In this document: positions 36,220 through 43,462 of the stretch, piece by piece | Layout: every line of letters starts with the position of its first letter | How positions within the stretch are numbered: the first letter of the stretch is position 1 | From: Sphaerisporangium sp. | GTDB lineage: Bacteria; Actinomycetota; Actinomycetes; Streptosporangiales; Streptosporangiaceae | Length of the DNA: 53,028 nt | Assembly (NCBI GenBank): GCA_025964675.1 | Contig: JAOPYI010000193.1 | Location: 1 to 53,028, forward strand | Direction of reading: 5' to 3' | The notes under the pieces: generated by a model | Told to the model about the DNA's origin: nothing | Database searches by the model: none | The model's input: only the letters and a program-made list of their open reading frames with translations | Program-made: the position numbers and the translations under genes

Positions 36220-37386
36220 TCATTTGTCGATGTCGCCGACGACGAAGAACATGGAGCCGAGGATGGCCACCATGTCCGAGATCAGGTGGCCCGGGAGCAT
36301 CTCCCTCAGCACCTGGACGTTGTTGTACGACGCGCTGCGCAGCTTGAGCCGCCACGGTGTCTTCTCGCCACGCGACACCAGGTAGTAGCCGTTGATCCCG
36401 AGAGGGTTCTCGGTCCAGGCGTAGGTGTGGCCCTCTGGCACCTTCAGCACCTTCGGCAGCCTCTGGTTGATCGGGCCCGCGGGCAGCGCCCGGAGCCGTT
36501 CCACGCACGCGTCCGCCAGGTCGAGTGACGCCTTCGCCTGGTCGAGCAGCACCTCGAAGCGGGCGTGGCAGTCACCCGCCGATCGCGTGACCACCTTGAC
36601 GGGAAGCTCGGCGTAGGCGAGGTAAGGCTCGTCGCGGCGAAGGTCGAGATCGACCCCGGAGGCCCGCGCGATCGGCCCGCTGACGCCGTACTGCATGATC
36701 GTCTCGCGGTCGAGCACCCCGACCCCGCGGGTGCGCGCGATGAAGATCTCGTTGCCGTAGATCAGTTTCTCGATGTCGGGCAGCCGCCTGCGCACGTCGG
36801 CGACCGCCTGCGTGACCCGGTCGAGCCAGCCGTACGGGAGGTCCTCCTTCAGCCCGCCTACCCTGTTGAACATGTAGTGCATGCGCCCGCCGGAGATCTC
36901 CTCCATGACCGCCTGCAACGTCTCGCGCTCGCGGAAGGCATAGAAGACCGGCGTGATGGCGCCCAGCTCCAGGGGATACGACCCCAGGAACATCAGGTGG
37001 TTGAGCACGCGGTTCAGCTCGGCGAGAAGCGTGCGAGCCCACACCGCCCTGAGGGGGACCTCCATACCCAGCATGCGTTCCACGGCGAGGACCACGCCCA
37101 GCTCGTTGGCGAACGCCGACAGCCAGTCGTGCCGGTTGGCGAGCACGATGATCTGCCGGTAGTCGCGGACCTCGAACAGCTTCTCCGCACCGCGGTGCAT
37201 GTAGCCGACGATCGGCTCGGCCGAGTGGATGCGCTCGCCGTCCACGGTGAGCCGCAGGCGCAGGACACCGTGGGTCGAGGGGTGCTGGGGCCCGATGTTG
37301 AGGATCATGTCCTCGGTGGCCAGCTCCTTGGCCCCGGCCCCGATCCCCACGACCCGTTCGGTGCGCTGGACGGGAGGTTCGGTCAT
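36220..37386 (-). CDS. nuoD: Solitary NADH-quinone oxidoreductase subunit D (NuoD2-type)
   Basis: A 388-aa homologue of the 49-kDa complex I subunit that lines the quinone pocket. It contains [18 protein letters not shown], then [13 protein letters not shown] (Arg65) and the C-terminal [17 protein letters not shown]. No other nuo gene is nearby, so this is not the main complex I operon. Streptomyces carries a similar extra nuoD in this neighbourhood, as I recall. I take the ATG at 37386; an upstream start at 37395 is possible. It could replace NuoD in a variant complex or serve another quinone/hydrogenase-like complex. Confidence 0.9.
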   Translation of the reverse strand: MTEPPVQRTERVVGIGAGAKELATEDMILNIGPQHPSTHGVLRLRLTVDGERIHSAEPIVGYMHRGAEKLFEVRDYRQIIVLANRHDWLSAFANELGVVLAVERMLGMEVPLRAVWARTLLAELNRVLNHLMFLGSYPLELGAITPVFYAFRERETLQAVMEEISGGRMHYMFNRVGGLKEDLPYGWLDRVTQAVADVRRRLPDIEKLIYGNEIFIARTRGVGVLDRETIMQYGVSGPIARASGVDLDLRRDEPYLAYAELPVKVVTRSAGDCHARFEVLLDQAKASLDLADACVERLRALPAGPINQRLPKVLKVPEGHTYAWTENPLGINGYYLVSRGEKTPWRLKLRSASYNNVQVLREMLPGHLISDMVAILGSMFFVVGDIDK

Positions 37387-37404
37387 GAGGCCCATGCTGT
37401 CACG

Positions 37405-38784
37405 TCAGCGGCGGGAGACAAGTTCGGACAGAGCGCTGACAAGGCGCTGGACGTGCTCTTCCGTCGTGCCGATGCCGATGGACGCCCGTACGGCGCCGGC
37501 CGTGCCGTCCGTGCAGTTGCCGTCGGCGACCTGGCCGACGCCGTTGAGCAGGTGCCTGACGAAGGGGTGGGCGCAGAACTTGCCGTCGCGCACCCCGATG
37601 CCGTACTCGGCTGACAGCACCTCGGCCACCTGACGGGCGGTCCAGCCTTCGACGACGAAGGACACGATGCCGACGCGCGGATGGGAGGGCCCCCACAGCG
37701 AAAGCTCATGGACGCCCGCGATCGACGTGAGCCCGTCGCGCAGCAGCGCGATGAGGCGCTCCTCCTCCTTCACCAGCGCCGTCCAGCCGGTGGCCGAGAG
37801 GGCGTCGCAGGCGGCGGCCAGCGCGATGGCGCCGAGGACGTTCGGAGTGCCCGCCTCGTGCCGCTGCTCGGGGTCGTCGGACCACTCGGCGTCCAGCGGT
37901 AGCCCTTCCCCCGCGCCTCCGGTGACGGACTTCGACGCGCCGCCGCCGCGCAGGTACGGCTCGGCCTGGGCGAGCCAGTCGGCCCGGCCGATCAGGGCGC
38001 CCGCTCCGAACGGCGCGTAGAGCTTGTGCCCGGAGAACGCCACGTAGTCGAGGTCGAGGGCGGTCAGGTTGAGCGGGCGATGGGGGACGAGCTGCGCGGC
38101 GTCGACGAGGATCCGCGCGCCGTGCCGGTGGGCGATGTGGGCCAGGGCGGCGATCGGCCACAGCTCGCCGGTGACGTTCGAGGCGGCGGTGACGACCAGG
38201 AGCTTGGGCCCGTCGATGGCCGCCAGCGTCTCGTCGGCCGCGCGGACCGCCTCGCCGGGGAACGCGGGGGGCGTCAGTCGTACGGCGTCGGTCCAGGGCA
38301 GGAGGGACGCGTGGTGCTCGGTCTCGAAGACGACGACGGTGGTGCCCTCGGGCAGGCACCGGGCCAGGAGGTTGGCCGCGTCCGTGGTGTTGCGGGTGAA
38401 CACGACGGCGTCACCGGGCCGGGCGCCGGCGAACGCCCGTACGGTGTGCCGGGCCTGCTCGTAGCGGGCGGTGGTGAGCTGTGAGGCGTACCCGGCACCC
38501 CGGTGCACGCTGGAATAGGCCGGGAGCGCCGCGGCGACGGCGGCGTTCACCGGCTCCAGACAGGGCGCGCTGGCCGCGTAGTCGAGGTTGGCGTATGACA
38601 CCAGCCTGCCACCCTTGACCGGAACCTCCAGGTCCTCACCGAGAACGGCGGGAATGGCGGTACGGCCCTGGGGCGCGCCCGCGCCGAGCCCGGGCACCCG
38701 GCGGAGGCCGGAAGCCGTGGAAGCGTCCGAAACCCGGCCGGAAACAGCCGAGGAAGGGTTGTTCAGGACAGTGAGAGCAGACAA
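37405..38784 (-). CDS. Class V aminotransferase/cysteine desulfurase-like protein
   Basis: A 459-aa PLP enzyme of the NifS/SufS/Csd fold. NLDYAASAPCLEPV opens the core, ETEHHASLLPW and DAAQLVPHRPLNL follow, and the PLP lysine is in FSGHKLYAPFGAG (Lys254). GKFCAHP near the C terminus may carry a catalytic Cys. The start is TTG 38784: AGGAGG lies six bases upstream, and longer frames run into the riboswitch. SAM-IV control suggests a link to sulfur or methionine metabolism, so a desulfurase or cysteine/homocysteine lyase is more likely than a general aminotransferase. Confidence 0.85.
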   Translation of the reverse strand: MSALTVLNNPSSAVSGRVSDASTASGLRRVPGLGAGAPQGRTAIPAVLGEDLEVPVKGGRLVSYANLDYAASAPCLEPVNAAVAAALPAYSSVHRGAGYASQLTTARYEQARHTVRAFAGARPGDAVVFTRNTTDAANLLARCLPEGTTVVVFETEHHASLLPWTDAVRLTPPAFPGEAVRAADETLAAIDGPKLLVVTAASNVTGELWPIAALAHIAHRHGARILVDAAQLVPHRPLNLTALDLDYVAFSGHKLYAPFGAGALIGRADWLAQAEPYLRGGGASKSVTGGAGEGLPLDAEWSDDPEQRHEAGTPNVLGAIALAAACDALSATGWTALVKEEERLIALLRDGLTSIAGVHELSLWGPSHPRVGIVSFVVEGWTARQVAEVLSAEYGIGVRDGKFCAHPFVRHLLNGVGQVADGNCTDGTAGAVRASIGIGTTEEHVQRLVSALSELVSRR

Positions 38785-38832
38785 CGCCGGCCTCCTAGGG
38801 TCATGGACCCCGGCCATGGCGTTGGTGTGACG

Positions 38833-38949
38833 GAGCCCGCGCTTGCCCGGCACACCTCGTGCCGGACCTGGTCCTCACCCGGGGCACCCCGCCGCGAGCG
38901 CGAGGGTTGCCGGCCAGCGAGCCGGGGCTTGGCGCTGGCACTCATGACC
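38833..38949 (-). ncRNA. SAM-IV riboswitch
   Basis: On the minus strand the leader starts GGTCATGAGTGCCAGCG near 38949, continues with CCCCGGCTCGCTGGCCGGCA and GGGGTGCCCCGGGTGAGGAC, then has a GC-rich arm, and ends near GGCAAGCGCGGG (about 38833). This matches from memory the actinobacterial SAM-IV aptamer, including the GGTC/GACC closing stem and the 3' pseudoknot strand. It sits directly before the cysteine desulfurase-like gene. The following segment can place the AGGAGG site in a GCCGG/CCGGC hairpin, so translational control by S-adenosylmethionine is plausible. Confidence 0.9.
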
Positions 38950-39115
38950 TACGAGTGACTATAACTCAGATCTCCCTCGCCTCCGCAACCACACGAGGGG
39001 GGGCTGGGGTGCGTGAGCGGGAGACGCTACGAGGAGTCCCCCGAGCCCGGCGGCGCTCAGGCATCCTGGAACCGGGCCATGTGCCCTGCCTGGTAATCCC
39101 ATTTACGATGACTTT

Positions 39116-40318
39116 GTGCGATTTGATCCGTGGAATCCTGACTTCGTCGCTCATCCGTACGACGTCTACCGAGAGCTCCGCGACACCGAGCCGGTCAGCT
39201 TCTTCGAGCCGACCGGCCAGTGGCTCGTGGCGAGGCACCAGGACGTCAACGCGGCGCTGCGTGATCGCCGCGTCGGCCGCTCCTACCTGCACGTGGCCTC
39301 CCACCAGGAGTTCGGCCGGGAGCCCGAGCCCGGCTTCCAGGAGCCGTTCTGGCGGGTGATCCGCGCCGGGATGCTCGACCTCGAGCCGCCGATCCACACC
39401 CGGCTGCGCCGGCTGGTCTCCAAGGCCTTCACCCCACGCATGGTGGAGGAGCTCCGTCCCCGGGTACGGCGGATCGCCGGGGAGCTGGTGGACGGCTTCG
39501 TCGAGCGCGGGGGCGGCGACCTGCTCGCCGAGGTGGCGGAGCCGCTGCCGGTCACGGTCATCGCCGAGATGCTGGGCGTGCCCGAGAGCGACCGGTGCCT
39601 GCTGCGGCCCTGGTCGGCCGACATCTGTGGCATGTACGAGCTCAGCCCGTCGGCCGAGGCGCAGCGCACGGCCGTCCGCGCCGCGTCGGAGTTCGCGGAG
39701 TACCTGCGCCGGCTTGCCGCCAAGCGCCGGAGCGACCCGGGGAACGATCTGATCAGCGCGCTGGCCCAAGTGGCCGACGAGGGGGACACGCTGACCGAGG
39801 ACGAGCTGATCGGCACCTGTGTGCTGCTGCTCAACGCCGGTCACGAGGCCACCGTGAACGTCACGGGCAACGGCTGGTGGTCGCTGTTCCGCAATCCCGG
39901 CGAGCTGGAACGGCTGCGTGGCGATCTGTCGCTGCTGCCCGGCGCCGTCGAGGAGCTGATGCGGTGGGACACCCCGCTCCAGATGTTCGAGCGCTGGGTG
40001 CTGGAGGACATCACCATCGGAGGGGTGGAGCTCCCGAAGGGCGTGGAGGTGGCCCTGCTGTTCGGCTCGGCCAATCGTGACCCGGAGGTCTTCGAGGACC
40101 CCGACCGGCTCGACGTGGGCAGGCAGGACAACCCGCACATCTCATTCGGAGCGGGTATCCACTTCTGCCTGGGCGCCCCGCTGGCCCGGGTGGAGCTCGT
40201 CGAGTCGTTCGGAGCGCTGCTGAAGGCCGCCCCCAACATGGAACTCGCCGAGGAACCGGCGTGGAAGGCGAACTACGTCATCCGCGGCCTGGAGTCGCTG
40301 AAGGTCACCACCGCTTGA
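39116..40318 (+). CDS. Cytochrome P450
   Basis: A 400-aa soluble class I bacterial P450. The I-helix motif is NAGHEATV, the K-helix ExxR is in EELMRWDTP, and the haem loop is FGAGIHFCLGAPLAR with Cys351 as axial ligand. No ferredoxin or reductase gene adjoins it, so redox partners come from elsewhere. The GTG at 39116 has no ribosome-binding site and a promoter-like TTTACGAT just upstream, so the mRNA may be leaderless. It is divergent from the riboswitch gene. The substrate is unknown. Confidence 0.93.
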   Translation: MRFDPWNPDFVAHPYDVYRELRDTEPVSFFEPTGQWLVARHQDVNAALRDRRVGRSYLHVASHQEFGREPEPGFQEPFWRVIRAGMLDLEPPIHTRLRRLVSKAFTPRMVEELRPRVRRIAGELVDGFVERGGGDLLAEVAEPLPVTVIAEMLGVPESDRCLLRPWSADICGMYELSPSAEAQRTAVRAASEFAEYLRRLAAKRRSDPGNDLISALAQVADEGDTLTEDELIGTCVLLLNAGHEATVNVTGNGWWSLFRNPGELERLRGDLSLLPGAVEELMRWDTPLQMFERWVLEDITIGGVELPKGVEVALLFGSANRDPEVFEDPDRLDVGRQDNPHISFGAGIHFCLGAPLARVELVESFGALLKAAPNMELAEEPAWKANYVIRGLESLKVTTA

Positions 40319-40377
40319 CGAACCGGAGCCTGTGCGACTAACGGTCCGCGGTCCGCTCTGATCTCGTGCGAGCGGGC

Positions 40378-41361
40378 TCAGCGCTTCCACTGGCTGAGCC
40401 AGCCGAAGCCGCCCAGGCCCGACGGGTCGATCAGCTCGGCCTCCTCGGACGCCCGGGCGAGCCCCCGTAGGTAACCGCCGGGATCCACGCTCGCGAGGCT
40501 CAGCGGAGGACGGGCTCCGCTCACACCGAGACCTCGTAAAGCGTGTCGTTGCGTGGTCAACGTTGTGGATATCCCCCCGGCCCGTTCGCCGGCCCGCGCA
40601 CACGCGTCAAGCGCGACGTGCGCGGTGATATCGCAGGATCCATCGGGTACGGCCGGTACGCAGGCACCGTCCCGATATCCCGTCAAGGTGCCGAATCGGG
40701 GCCGGTTATCCACAGGGTGTGCATAATCGATGGCCACCGCGAGGCCTCCCGCCAGCCGTACGACGACCGACGCCCAGGCCTCGTCGCGCGGCCGGCCGAT
40801 CTCGGCTCGCAGGCCCGTCGACCCGAGGGGCCACCACCGCTCCAGCCACCGCAGGTCGTCCTCACCTGGGGCGTCGCCGAGGCTCTCATCGCCGGTCTCC
40901 GGATCGACGAGGACCAGCCGGGGACCTTCCGGCGTCTGCTCGGCCACGTCGAGGGGCACGTTGTCCAGCCACTCGTTGGCGATCACGAGTCCAGTGATCT
41001 TTTCGGGAAGGGCGCCGGTCCAGGTGATCTGCTGGTGCAGGCCCTCCGGAGGCGGTGAGAGGTCGACGGCCGTGACGCGCAGCCGTTCGACCAGCTCGGG
41101 CTCCGCGGTGTGGAGCACCTGGGTCACGAGCAGCCCGTCGCCGGAGCCGACGTCCACCAGGTCGAGCCGGCCGGGACGCTCGAGCGCGTCGTCGACTGTG
41201 CCGAGCAGGCGCAGCACCGCCTCGGCGAACGCGGGCGAGGCGCCCACCGAGGTGCGGAAGTGGCCCGACGGGCGCTCCCGTATGTAGAACCCGTCCTCGC
41301 CGTAGAGCGCTCGCCGCATCGCGTCCCGCCACGTGACCCACACGTGACGGGACGTTACCAA
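40378..41361 (-). CDS. MidA/NDUFAF7-type SAM-dependent methyltransferase
   Basis: A 327-aa methyltransferase of the DUF185/MidA family. It begins with WVTWRDAMRRALYGEDGFY and GHFRTSVGASP, then LVDVGSGDGLLV, the SAM loop, and VIANEWLDNVPLDV, the family's signature. The eukaryotic member NDUFAF7 dimethylates an arginine of the NuoD homologue NDUFS2. The nearby solitary nuoD has that arginine context (YMHRGAEK). I keep the TTG at 41361, which has GGGGG upstream; a GTG at 41343 is an alternative. Confidence 0.85.
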   Translation of the reverse strand: MVTSRHVWVTWRDAMRRALYGEDGFYIRERPSGHFRTSVGASPAFAEAVLRLLGTVDDALERPGRLDLVDVGSGDGLLVTQVLHTAEPELVERLRVTAVDLSPPPEGLHQQITWTGALPEKITGLVIANEWLDNVPLDVAEQTPEGPRLVLVDPETGDESLGDAPGEDDLRWLERWWPLGSTGLRAEIGRPRDEAWASVVVRLAGGLAVAIDYAHPVDNRPRFGTLTGYRDGACVPAVPDGSCDITAHVALDACARAGERAGGISTTLTTQRHALRGLGVSGARPPLSLASVDPGGYLRGLARASEEAELIDPSGLGGFGWLSQWKR

Positions 41362-41444
41362 GGATGCCCCCGGCTTATGCCCGTCGCGCTAGCACCGCAT
41401 TGTCAACCCGCCGTTCTCACGAGAAAAACCCCGCATCCTTCGAG

Positions 41445-41478
41445 CACGTATAAGCAGATATATCCCTATAAATACGTG
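41445..41478. promoter_or_regulatory. AT-rich dyad upstream of the DUF2520-panC operon
   Basis: CACGTAT (41445-41451) and ATACGTG (41472-41478) bracket an unusually AT-rich core (ATATATCCCTATAAA). This is a likely promoter region or operator for the plus-strand operon starting at 41604, but I cannot define the -35 and -10 boxes with confidence. Confidence 0.4.
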
Positions 41479-41603
41479 TCTGTCTTTACTGTGCCTTTCC
41501 CGTAAAGGCGCGAAAGCACTCCATCAGAGCCGGACACCGGCCGGTCGAGGCGCGACCGTTACCCTGGTCAACTGGGCCTGGTTCGTCGAAAGTGGACAGG
41601 AAT

Positions 41604-42497
41604 ATGATGGAGATAAGCGAGCGCCCGGGGCGTCTCACGGTCGGGGTCCTCGGAGCCGGGCGAGTGGGCTCCGTCCTCGGCGCGGCACTCGCGCAGGCAG
41701 GGCACCACATCGTGGCCGCCGCCGGGGTCTCCAACGCCTCGCGCCGCCGGGCCGGCGAGCGACTCGGCGTGGGCATCTCCCAGCCCGACGACGTCATCCG
41801 GCGAGCCGACCTCATCCTGCTCACCGTGCCCGACGACGTGCTGCCCGGCCTGGTCTCCGGGCTCGCCGCGGCAGGCGTGGACCTGCGGGGCAAGATGCTC
41901 GTGCACACCAGCGGCGCGTACGGCCTGGGCGTGCTGGATCCCGCCACGGCCGCGGGCGCGCTGCCGTTCGCGCTGCACCCCGTGATGACCTTCACCGGCA
42001 GGGACGACGACCTTCGCCGCATCGCCGGCTGCTCGTTCGGCGTCACGGCGCCCGAGCCGCTCCGGCCGGTGGCCGAGGCCCTGGTCATCGAGATGGGAGG
42101 CGAGCCGGTCTGGATCGCCGAGGAGGGCCGCGCGCTCTACCACGCCGCCCTCGCGAGCGCCGCCAACCACATGGTCACCCTGATCGCCGAGTCGCAGGAG
42201 TTGCTGAAGAAGATCGGGGTCGAGCACCCCGGCCGCATGCTCGGGCCGCTGCTCGGAGCCGCACTCGACAACGCGCTGCGCCTCGGCCTCGCCGGGCTGA
42301 CCGGCCCCGTCGTACGCGGCGACGCGCTGACCGTGCGCAAGCACGTGGACGCGCTCATCCTCGCCGCACCCGAGGCCGCGGACGCGTACGTCGCACTTGC
42401 CAGGCTCACCGCCGACCGCGCCCTGGCCGCCGGTCTGCTCAAGCCCGAGGCCGCGGAGCGCCTGCTCGACGCCCTAGGAGGGAACTCGTGGACCTGA
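41604..42497 (+). CDS. Rossmann-like/DUF2520 domain protein
   Basis: A 297-aa protein with an N-terminal NAD(P)-binding domain (VGVLGAGRVGSVLGAAL) and a helical C-terminal DUF2520 domain (YHAALASAANHMVTLIAESQ). It resembles ketopantoate or pyrroline-5-carboxylate reductases in fold. It overlaps panC by ten bases, so a role in pantothenate synthesis (for example ketopantoate reduction) is an obvious hypothesis. ATG 41604 follows GGACAGGA; 41607 is equally possible. Confidence 0.85.
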   Translation: MMEISERPGRLTVGVLGAGRVGSVLGAALAQAGHHIVAAAGVSNASRRRAGERLGVGISQPDDVIRRADLILLTVPDDVLPGLVSGLAAAGVDLRGKMLVHTSGAYGLGVLDPATAAGALPFALHPVMTFTGRDDDLRRIAGCSFGVTAPEPLRPVAEALVIEMGGEPVWIAEEGRALYHAALASAANHMVTLIAESQELLKKIGVEHPGRMLGPLLGAALDNALRLGLAGLTGPVVRGDALTVRKHVDALILAAPEAADAYVALARLTADRALAAGLLKPEAAERLLDALGGNSWT

Positions 42498-43369
42498 TCG
42501 TCGCCCGAGACCGGTCTGAGCTGCTCGCGGCGCGCGCCGGGCTGGGCATCGGCCGTGCCGGCCGGTACGGCGCCGACGGCGGCGCGCTCGCCCTGGTCCC
42601 CACGATGGGAGCACTCCACGAGGGGCATCGCTCGCTGATCCGTCTCGCACGCGAGCACGCCGATCACGTCGCGGTCAGCATCTTCGTCAACCCGCTGCAG
42701 TTCGGTCCGAACGAAGATTTCTCACGCTATCCCCGCACATTCGACGCCGACCTGGAGGTGTGCGAGGCCGAGGGCGTCAGCATGGTGTTCGCTCCGGCGG
42801 CCGAGGTGATGTACCTTCCCGATCGCCAGGTCGGCGTCTCGTCCGGCCAGATGGGCACGGTCGTCGAGGGCGCGTTCCGGCCCGGGCACTTCGACGGCGT
42901 GCTGACCGTCGTTCTGAAGCTCTTCAACCTCGTCCAGCCGGACGCCGCCGTCTTCGGCCAGAAGGACGCCCAGCAGATCGCGCTGATCCGCCGCATGGTC
43001 GCCGATCTCAACCTCCCGATCACGATCATCGGCGCCCCCACGATCCGCGAGCCGGACGGGCTGGCGCTCTCCAGCCGCAACCGCTACCTCTCGGCCGCCG
43101 ACCGGGTGACCGCCCTGGCGCTGTCGGCGGCGCTCCGCGAGGGCGCGCGCCAGACCCGGCCCAAGGACATCCTGCACGCCGCCCACGCCGTCCTGGACGA
43201 GGCCGCCCGGGCCGACCCGCCGCTGGTGCTCGACTACCTGAGCCTGGTGCACCCCGCGACGTTCACCGCCGTCACGGAGGACCACCGGGGCGAGGCCGTG
43301 CTGACGATAGCCGCCAAGGTGGGCGCCACGAGGTTGATCGACAACGTCGTCCTGACGCTCACCCCGTAA
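42488..43369 (+). CDS. panC: Pantothenate synthetase
   Basis: A 293-aa enzyme ligating pantoate and beta-alanine with ATP. It has VPTMGALHEGHRSLI (HIGH-like), FVNPLQFGPNEDF and FGQKDAQQIALIRRM (ATP site), plus GLALSSRNRYL. The GTG at 42488 overlaps the DUF2520 gene. The same locus holds coaX, two genes downstream, for the next step in CoA synthesis. Confidence 0.95.
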   Translation: MDLIVARDRSELLAARAGLGIGRAGRYGADGGALALVPTMGALHEGHRSLIRLAREHADHVAVSIFVNPLQFGPNEDFSRYPRTFDADLEVCEAEGVSMVFAPAAEVMYLPDRQVGVSSGQMGTVVEGAFRPGHFDGVLTVVLKLFNLVQPDAAVFGQKDAQQIALIRRMVADLNLPITIIGAPTIREPDGLALSSRNRYLSAADRVTALALSAALREGARQTRPKDILHAAHAVLDEAARADPPLVLDYLSLVHPATFTAVTEDHRGEAVLTIAAKVGATRLIDNVVLTLTP

Positions 43370-43462
43370 CACCCCCTCACCGGTCCGGACGGACGCTCAC
43401 CCCTGAAACGGGGGGCACTCGCGCATGCCCTATCGTCATAGTGACGAAATGAGGGAGCGACC

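Noticed and set aside
38785-38853. N-terminal extension of the cysteine desulfurase-like protein
   Set aside because: It overlaps the SAM-IV riboswitch region and lacks a ribosome-binding site; AGGAGG points to TTG 38784.
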